Below, piece by piece: positions 1-4,133 of a stretch of 5,692 nucleotides of DNA. Made by a program: the position numbers and the translations under genes. Each line of letters starts with the position of its first letter. Position 1 is the stretch's first letter. The stretch spans positions 1-5,692 of the forward strand of contig CAKTXA010000054.1 in assembly GCA_934631005.1 (NCBI GenBank), written 5' to 3'. Origin of the DNA: an uncultured Oscillospiraceae bacterium. GTDB taxonomy: Bacteria > Bacillota > Clostridia > Oscillospirales > Oscillospiraceae. Below the pieces are notes generated by a model that searched no databases, was not told the origin of the DNA, and was given only the letters and a program-made list of their open reading frames with translations.

Positions 1-1161
1 ACGAACGGCTCCGTCATCGCCGTGGCCGACGGGCAGTGCATGATCCTCGTCGATCAGGGCAAGGTCACGGAGCTGTGTGCAGAACCCGGCGAGTTTGTGT
101 ATGACAGCTCCACCGAGCCGTCCATCTTCTCGGGCTCCCTCGGCCAGAGCATTCTGGACACGTTCAAAAACATCGGCAAGCGCTTTACCTTCGGCGGCGA
201 GGCGCCCAAGGATCAGCGCATCTACTACCTCAACACCAAGGAGCTCATCGGCAACAAGTACGGTACGCCCTCGCCGGTGCCGTTCCGCGTGGTCGACCAG
301 CGTGCGGGCATTGACATCGACATTGCCATCCGCTGCTTCGGTGAATACAGCTACCGCATCTGCGACCCGATCCTGTTCTACACGAACGTCTGCGGGAACG
401 TGACGGAGGCGTTCGCGCGTGAGCGGCTGGACGGGCAGCTGAAGACGGAGCTGCTGACGGCGCTGCAGCCCGCGTTTGCGCGGATCTCCGACATGGGCAT
501 CCGCTATTCGGCGCTGCCCGGCCATACGATGGAGATGGCGGACGCGCTCAATGAGGTGCTGTCGGCCAAGTGGCGCAAGCTGCGCGGGCTTGAGATCGTA
601 TCGTTCGGCGTTTCGTCCGTGAAGGCGAACGAGGAAGACGAGAAGATGCTCAAGGAGATGCAGCGCAACGCGGCGTTCATGGATCCCACGCGCGCGGCGG
701 CGCACATGGTCGGCGCGCAGGCGGCGGCGATGCAGGCGGCGGCGGCCAATCAGGGCGCAGGCCCGGCGATGGCGTTCATGGGCATGAATATGGCGGGGCA
801 GATGGGCGGCATGAACGCACAGAGCCTGTATCAGATGGGCGCGCAGCAGCAGGCGGCACAGCCCGCGCCCGCACCTGCGGCGGCGCCGGCAGGCGGCTGG
901 ACGTGCGCGTGCGGCCATGCGGGCAACACCGGCCGCTTCTGCGCCGAGTGCGGAAGGCCGAAGCCCGCAGCTGACGGCTGGACGTGCGCCTGCGGCGCGG
1001 TGAACAAGGGCAAATTCTGCGCCGAATGCGGCAAGCCGAAGCCCGCGGGCGTGCCGCAGTACAAATGCGACAAGTGCGGCTGGGAGCCGAAGGATCCGGC
1101 GCATCCGCCCAAATTCTGCCCCGAATGCGGCGACCCGTTTGACGACGGGGATCTGGTGTGA
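1..1161 (+). CDS. SPFH/band 7 protein, YdjI-type, with three C-terminal zinc ribbons (5' partial)
   Basis: The reading frame is open from base 1 to the TGA at 1159-1161. The true start lies left of the window: the GTG at 22 sits inside the conserved N-terminal part, and from memory of the family roughly 50-60 residues are missing. Codons 1 to about 215 match the SPFH domain of the YdjI / 'virion core protein' type, with family stretches such as GKRFTFGG, NKYGTP-PVPFRVVD, CFGEYSY and GIRYSALPGHT. An Ala/Met/Gln/Pro-rich linker covers codons 225-297. Three zinc ribbons follow: C302/C304/C314/C317, C329/C331/C340/C343 and C356/C359/C373/C376. The first two use a CxC knuckle instead of CxxC. SPFH proteins form membrane-associated oligomeric scaffolds; YdjI-type members occur in envelope-stress modules. 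The gene overlaps the next one by 4 nt, so the two are probably translationally coupled. The family call is firm; the exact function is unknown. Confidence 0.93.
   Translation, partial: TNGSVIAVADGQCMILVDQGKVTELCAEPGEFVYDSSTEPSIFSGSLGQSILDTFKNIGKRFTFGGEAPKDQRIYYLNTKELIGNKYGTPSPVPFRVVDQRAGIDIDIAIRCFGEYSYRICDPILFYTNVCGNVTEAFARERLDGQLKTELLTALQPAFARISDMGIRYSALPGHTMEMADALNEVLSAKWRKLRGLEIVSFGVSSVKANEEDEKMLKEMQRNAAFMDPTRAAAHMVGAQAAAMQAAAANQGAGPAMAFMGMNMAGQMGGMNAQSLYQMGAQQQAAQPAPAPAAAPAGGWTCACGHAGNTGRFCAECGRPKPAADGWTCACGAVNKGKFCAECGKPKPAGVPQYKCDKCGWEPKDPAHPPKFCPECGDPFDDGDLV
895..1056 (+). repeat. Tandem duplication encoding zinc ribbons 1 and 2 of the SPFH protein
   Basis: The 14-base sequence GGCTGGACGTGCGC occurs at 895-908 and again at 976-989, exactly 81 nt (27 codons) apart. 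The encoded units both read GWTCACG...FCAECG(R/K)PKP and differ mainly in the loop between the cysteine pairs (HAGNTGR against AVNKGK, one residue shorter). This indicates in-frame duplication of a zinc-ribbon module followed by limited divergence. The third ribbon (about 1060-1137) is of a different CxxC type with a longer loop and is not part of this duplication. Confidence 0.8.
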
Positions 1162-2243
1162 AGCGGCTTTTGCTGATCGTGCTGACGGCAGCGCTCACGC
1201 TGGGCCTGACGGGCTGCGCACTGTACCGGCTGCTGGTCACAGATCAGATCAAGGACGGAGGGGGCGGCATGGAGAATCCCGATGCGTACAGAGCGGGCAG
1301 GGAGCTGGTCGCGCTCAGCTGGCAGCAGAGCCATCTGTACAGCAGCAGATGCTTTTCACTGGAGCTTTATCTGGAGGACGACGCCCCGGTGATGAGCGGC
1401 AGCCTTCAGAGGCCGGGCGGCGACGAGCGTCTGGAGACCGGCAAGGACGCGTTCTCCGACACGATCCCGTGGACGCTGACGTGGGTGCAGTGGTATTCCC
1501 TGCAGAACGCGGCGGCGGAGCTGGAGCTGCCGCCGTACCGTGCGCCGTCCCCCGATGCACTGGATGAGACCGACAGCAAGCTCACCATCGTCTGGAGCAA
1601 GGACGGTGTGCAGAGCACGGAGGTGCTCGACGGCAGCGGCGCGCAGGCGCTGGAGACACTGGTGCTGAGCACCGCGCAGGAGGCATATGATGCCTCGAGG
1701 CAGGCAAGGGAGCTGATCGCCGTTGCCCAGACGCAGACGCTGACGCGGTTTTACTGGGATCAGCGCGCACCGTCAGGATCCGACTGCTTCAGCTTCCGCC
1801 TCACGGACGCGCCCAGCGCGCTCCGGGAGGGCGCTGGCGCGGCCTTCTCGTATCGGTATCGGACGCAGAGCGGCGAGCTGGTGTCGAGAACGAACGTGCC
1901 CCTTTCACCGGAGCAGGCGCAGGAGGCTCTTGCCCGCATCGGGCAGGCGCTGCGCGCGCTGGAGCTTCCGGCCTACCGTCCCGGCGCGTATCCACAGGAT
2001 ACGGCGGACAGCTACCTCGCCGCGACGTGGTCAGATGACGCTTGGACGTTTACAAATCTTTATTCGGGTGCGGACGCCGGAACGCTTTTTTCCCTGCTGA
2101 CGGAGCTTGCCGGGCAGGCGGAGGCGGAATATCTGGCGCGGCCCGTGCCGGAGGGCGGCTGGGTGTGCGAGCGCTGCGGCGCGCCGAACGGCAGCAATGT
2201 GTTCTGTACAGAGTGCGGTTCGCGGCACTCTGCGGAAAAATAG
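1158..2243 (+). CDS. Lipoprotein with duplicated domain and C-terminal zinc ribbon
   Basis: 361 residues. The GTG at 1158 is chosen because it gives a signal peptide at once (MKRLLLIVLTAALTLGLTGC) with lipobox L17-T18-G19-C20, so the mature protein should be lipid-anchored at C20 outside the cell. It overlaps the preceding stop by 4 nt (GTGA); a weak GGGG at 1147-1150 is the only Shine-Dalgarno-like sequence, so expression probably depends on translational coupling to the SPFH gene. The body consists of two related units, about residues 50-180 and 187-327. The C-terminus is a zinc ribbon with C337/C340/C350/C353, introduced by GGW exactly as in the first ribbon of the upstream SPFH protein. 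I do not recognise the duplicated domain, and no catalytic motif is visible. A zinc ribbon on a predicted exported lipoprotein is unusual; the four cysteines could instead form disulfides, or the topology may be inverted with the N-terminus acting as an uncleaved anchor. Confidence 0.9.
   Translation: MKRLLLIVLTAALTLGLTGCALYRLLVTDQIKDGGGGMENPDAYRAGRELVALSWQQSHLYSSRCFSLELYLEDDAPVMSGSLQRPGGDERLETGKDAFSDTIPWTLTWVQWYSLQNAAAELELPPYRAPSPDALDETDSKLTIVWSKDGVQSTEVLDGSGAQALETLVLSTAQEAYDASRQARELIAVAQTQTLTRFYWDQRAPSGSDCFSFRLTDAPSALREGAGAAFSYRYRTQSGELVSRTNVPLSPEQAQEALARIGQALRALELPAYRPGAYPQDTADSYLAATWSDDAWTFTNLYSGADAGTLFSLLTELAGQAEAEYLARPVPEGGWVCERCGAPNGSNVFCTECGSRHSAEK
1305..2138 (+). repeat. Two diverged tandem copies of a ~145-residue domain within the lipoprotein
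   Basis: Protein-level repeat, not visible as near-identical DNA. Copy A covers about residues 50-180 (1305-1697) and copy B about residues 187-327 (1716-2138). Landmarks keep an offset of 145-148 residues: CFSLEL at 65-70 and CFSFRL at 210-215; LELPPYR at 122-128 and LELPAYR at 268-274; VWSKD around W146 and TWSDD around W291; and an Ala/Glu-rich helix ending in Y177 or Y325. The boundaries are approximate and read by eye. Confidence 0.72.
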
Positions 2244-2263
2244 AAAGAAAAACAAAAAAGATT

Positions 2264-2270
2264 AGGAGGA
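2264..2270 (+). promoter_or_regulatory. Strong ribosome binding site of the four-helix membrane protein gene
   Basis: AGGAGGA lies 6 nt before the ATG at 2277, inside an A-rich leader (2237-2276) that stands out from the GC-rich surroundings. It fixes the start of the downstream gene. The A-rich, probably unstructured leader suggests efficient, independent translation initiation here. Confidence 0.85.
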
Positions 2271-2276
2271 AAAAAC

Positions 2277-2696
2277 ATGAAGGGTCATAAGTTTTTGAAG
2301 GTAACGGGTATTCTGATGATCATTGCCTCGGCATTCCAGATCATCGCGGGCGTATTGGTCGGCGGACTGGGTGCGCTGGCGGCGGGCATCGGCGCGGCGT
2401 CGGGCCTGACGTTCAGCTACTGGGCAGCGCTGATCCTGACGCTGGTCGCCGGTATCTGCCAGCTCATCGCGGGCATCAAGGGCGTGAAGCACTCCAAGAG
2501 CTCGGTCGGCTCCAAGGGCTGCATCGGCTGGGGCATCGTGGTCGCGGTCTTTGCGGTCCTCGCCATCGTGATGAACCTCGTCAACGGCGGTTCGTTTGAC
2601 ATCCTGAGCGTCATCACGGGTCTGGTCGTGCCGGTCCTGTACATCTACGGTGCTGTTCTGAACACCAAGGCGGATGACGCACAGCCTGCTGCATAA
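2277..2696 (+). CDS. Small membrane protein with four predicted transmembrane helices
   Basis: 139 residues with a short basic N-terminus (MKGHKFLK). Four hydrophobic segments are visible at about residues 9-30 (continuing as a Gly/Ala-rich stretch to 42), 46-66, 82-102 and 108-127. A positively charged loop (IKGVKHSKSSVGSK, 67-80) lies between helices 2 and 3, which by the positive-inside rule places that loop and both termini in the cytoplasm. The tail is short and acidic (KADDAQPAA). Helices 1 and 2 are rich in Gly and Ala, as in tightly packed helical bundles. No active-site motif or family signature is recognised. The gene is 33 nt after the lipoprotein gene and 14 nt before the DUF4428-type gene, so it is likely an operon member, perhaps an anchor or partner for the neighbouring zinc-ribbon proteins. 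That role is inference from position only. Confidence 0.88.
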   Translation: MKGHKFLKVTGILMIIASAFQIIAGVLVGGLGALAAGIGAASGLTFSYWAALILTLVAGICQLIAGIKGVKHSKSSVGSKGCIGWGIVVAVFAVLAIVMNLVNGGSFDILSVITGLVVPVLYIYGAVLNTKADDAQPAA

Positions 2697-2699
2697 CGC

Positions 2700-2706
2700 A
2701 GGAGGT
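2700..2706 (+). promoter_or_regulatory. Ribosome binding site of the DUF4428-type gene
   Basis: AGGAGGT, a perfect match to the anti-Shine-Dalgarno sequence, begins 4 nt after the preceding TAA (2694-2696) and ends 4 nt before the ATG at 2711. The very short gap supports co-transcription of the two genes. Confidence 0.85.
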
Positions 2707-2710
2707 AGCT

Positions 2711-3481
2711 ATGGGTCTGTTCGATAAGAAATATTGCGACATTTGCGGAGATAAGATCGGCTTACTTGGCAACCGCAAGCTGGAAAACGGGAATCTCTGC
2801 AAGAACTGCGCAAAAAAGCTCTCCCCGTGGTTCTCCGACCGGCGCAGCAGCACGGTTGAGGAGATCAAGGCGCAGCTTGCCTACCGGGAGGAGAATCAGG
2901 AAAAGGTCGCGGCATTCCACACGACCCGGACGCTCGGCACGGATACCAAGGTGCTTCTTGACGAGGACGCGGGCAAATTCATGGTGACGCGCGCCAGAAA
3001 TCTCGCGGAGGCAAACCCGGATGTTCTGGACTTTGCGGACGTGACCGGCTGCAATCTCGACGTTGACGAGAGCCGTTCGGAGCTCAAGCGTGAGGATAAG
3101 GACGGCAAGAAGGTCAGCTACAACCCGCCGCGATATGAATATTCCTATAACTTCTATATCACCATCTTCGTCAACAACCCCTATTTTGACCAAATACGCT
3201 TCCAGCTCAACTCCAGCTCCGTGGACATCACGCCGCCGCCCGCAATGCGTCCGGGTATGACGAGCCGGTGCAGCCCAGAGACCAATGTCGAGTACCGCAA
3301 TTACAAAAAGCTCGGCGAGGAGATCCGGCAGGTGCTGACGCAGGTACGAAAAGATGTGCGCGAAAAGATCGAGCAGGCAGCCGCGCCCAAGGCGGCAACC
3401 ACCTGCCCCTACTGCGGCGCGACCACCACGCCGGACGCAAGCGGCTGCTGCGAATACTGCGGCGGCGCGGTGAACGGCTGA
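2711..3481 (+). CDS. DUF4428-type protein with zinc-binding motifs at both ends
   Basis: 256 residues, no signal peptide or transmembrane segment, so presumably cytoplasmic. The N-terminus is a DUF4428-like treble-clef/zinc-ribbon module: C9-x2-C12 and C30-x2-C33 in the typical context KYCDICGDKIG...N-LCKNCAKKL. Residues 45-70 are charged and helical. The middle (about 75-215) looks beta-rich, with the hydrophobic strands YSYNFYITIFV and FDQIRFQL, and is not recognised. A charged helix (about 200-225) leads to a second zinc ribbon at the C-terminus, C232/C235/C247/C250, with an extra C246. Its C-terminal ribbon (CPYCGA...CEYCGG) is of the class that also ends the upstream SPFH and lipoprotein genes. 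Proteins of this type are common in Firmicutes and have no established function; adaptor-like protein binding is more likely than enzymatic activity, since no catalytic residues are visible. Confidence 0.9.
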   Translation: MGLFDKKYCDICGDKIGLLGNRKLENGNLCKNCAKKLSPWFSDRRSSTVEEIKAQLAYREENQEKVAAFHTTRTLGTDTKVLLDEDAGKFMVTRARNLAEANPDVLDFADVTGCNLDVDESRSELKREDKDGKKVSYNPPRYEYSYNFYITIFVNNPYFDQIRFQLNSSSVDITPPPAMRPGMTSRCSPETNVEYRNYKKLGEEIRQVLTQVRKDVREKIEQAAAPKAATTCPYCGATTTPDASGCCEYCGGAVNG

Positions 3482-3507
3482 AGCGTCCGTTAAACAACTA
3501 CTCAGAA

Positions 3508-3514
3508 AGAGGGA
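3508..3514 (+). promoter_or_regulatory. Ribosome binding site deciding the start of the small lipoprotein gene
   Basis: AGAGGGA lies 8 nt before the ATG at 3523. The reading frame is open upstream as far as 3268 within the DUF4428-type gene. This site, together with the signal peptide beginning at 3523, shows that the ATG at 3523 is the real start. Confidence 0.7.
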
Positions 3515-3522
3515 CTCAAAAA

Positions 3523-3852
3523 ATGAAAAAGTATGTGGCATTGCTTCTGATCGCGGCGACGCTCCTGACCCTTGCTGCCTGCGGCAGCAAGGATGCGCTG
3601 GCGGGCACATGGTCTGCCGAGCTCGGCGCGGACGGTGTGATCACATGGACCTTCAACGGAAAAGGCAAATGCACCATGGAGAATGCCTATTTGAAGCAGA
3701 ACGGCACCTATACCATCGACGGCGACCAGCTTACGGTGATGCTGGAGGCATGGAGCGAGCCGTCTACCTACACGTTCTCTGTGGACGGCAGCAGCCTTAC
3801 CATGAACGAGAACACCGGCTACGGCATCAGCGGCACCTTCGCAAAGAAATAA
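3523..3852 (+). CDS. Small lipocalin-like lipoprotein (DUF5640-like)
   Basis: 109 residues. The signal peptide MKKYVALLLIAATLLTLAAC ends in lipobox L17-A18-A19-C20, followed by GSKD, so the mature protein of 90 residues is expected to be lipid-anchored on the outer face of the membrane. The mature part is all-beta by appearance: LAGTWSAEL (G28-T29-W30, the lipocalin-like GxW-type opening), WTFNGKGKC, NGTYTIDGDQLTV, STYTFSVDGSSLTM, ending in GISGTFAKK. This strand pattern matches small 'lipocalin-like' or DUF5640-type clostridial lipoproteins, possibly a ligand-binding half-barrel; the ligand is unknown. It begins 41 nt after the DUF4428-type gene and no terminator is visible between them, so it may be the last gene of the upstream operon. 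The family call rests on remembered pattern and is moderate; the lipoprotein call is firm. Confidence 0.88.
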   Translation: MKKYVALLLIAATLLTLAACGSKDALAGTWSAELGADGVITWTFNGKGKCTMENAYLKQNGTYTIDGDQLTVMLEAWSEPSTYTFSVDGSSLTMNENTGYGISGTFAKK

Positions 3853-3867
3853 GCTGCATGGACGCCT

Positions 3868-3882
3868 CAGAGGCAGCCTCTG
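3868..3882 (+). repeat. Short inverted repeat after the small lipoprotein gene
   Basis: CAGAGG and CCTCTG form a 6-bp stem around a 3-nt loop, 15 nt after the stop codon. The neighbouring bases allow alternative pairings (GCCTC-A-GAGGC at 3864-3874). No T-tract follows, so it is not a canonical intrinsic terminator; it could stabilise the 3' end of the upstream mRNA. Confidence 0.5.
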
Positions 3883-3919
3883 CCCACGGAACCGTATGGC
3901 TTCCCCGCACAATTGCATC

Positions 3920-3957
3920 GGCGCACATCGGCGGAGCTCTTCCGCCGATGCTGCGCC
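3920..3957 (+). repeat. Strong hairpin, 16 base pairs with one bulge
   Basis: The left arm GGCGCA-CATCGGCGGA (3920-3935) pairs perfectly with TCCGCCGATG (3941-3950) and, after a single bulged C at 3951, with TGCGCC (3952-3957). The loop is GCTCT. It is the most stable structure visible between genes. The following bases (TTGATGACGG) contain no T-tract, and no A-tract precedes it, so it does not look like a standard terminator in either direction. It may be a transcription barrier, an mRNA-stabilising element or a dispersed repeat. Confidence 0.75.
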
Positions 3958-4122
3958 TTGATGACGGAGCGCTCGCCGGAGCTGCTTGACGGATCGTGCG
4001 GTGCTGCCTTAGGGGGCATCTGAAATGAAAACAACATGCCTCAGGTGCGGATCGCTGTTTTTTGCCGGGATCGTACGGTATTTCCCGTTGCCCGGCCGAT
4101 CTGCACATCCCTGGGGGATATT

Positions 4123-4130
4123 GGGAGGGA
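4123..4130 (+). promoter_or_regulatory. Ribosome binding site of the large lipoprotein gene
   Basis: GGGAGGGA ends 3 nt before the ATG at 4134. It supports that start, which is directly followed by a signal peptide. Confidence 0.7.
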
Positions 4131-4133
4131 ATT

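Larger units (their letters stand above)
3853..4133 (+). other. Intergenic region with inverted repeats and no convincing gene
   Basis: This 281-nt gap is the only sizeable non-coding stretch. It contains a short hairpin at 3868-3882, a strong hairpin at 3920-3957, the palindrome GAGCGCTC at 3967-3974, and a possible GCCGGG/CCCGGC pairing (4064-4069 with 4091-4096). A 12-base near-repeat, GGATCGTGCGGT at 3991-4002 and GGATCGTACGGT at 4068-4079, differs at one base. A TTGACG at 3986-3991 resembles a -35 box, but no acceptable -10 box follows at the right distance, so I do not call a promoter. One would still be expected somewhere here for the downstream lipoprotein gene. Confidence 0.6.

Noticed and set aside
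22..24. GTG at 22 as the start of the SPFH gene
   Set aside because: The frame is open to base 1, and the residues before it (TNGSVIAV) belong to the conserved family sequence, so the gene begins outside the window.
3268..3522. Upstream extension of the small lipoprotein reading frame
   Set aside because: The frame is open by chance inside the DUF4428-type gene. The start at 3523 has a ribosome binding site and begins a perfect lipoprotein signal peptide.
2762..3610. Minus-strand open frame of 282 codons opposite the DUF4428-type gene
   Set aside because: It spans two real + strand genes and their gap and gives a low-complexity, Arg/Ala/Val-rich translation with no family features.
3868..3957. 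Intrinsic terminator after the small lipoprotein gene
   Set aside because: Both hairpins lack the T-tract required for a canonical intrinsic terminator, so they are listed as inverted repeats only.
3986..4014. Promoter with a -35 TTGACG
   Set aside because: The hexamer at the correct distance is TTAGGG, too far from TATAAT, and no other -10 box fits.
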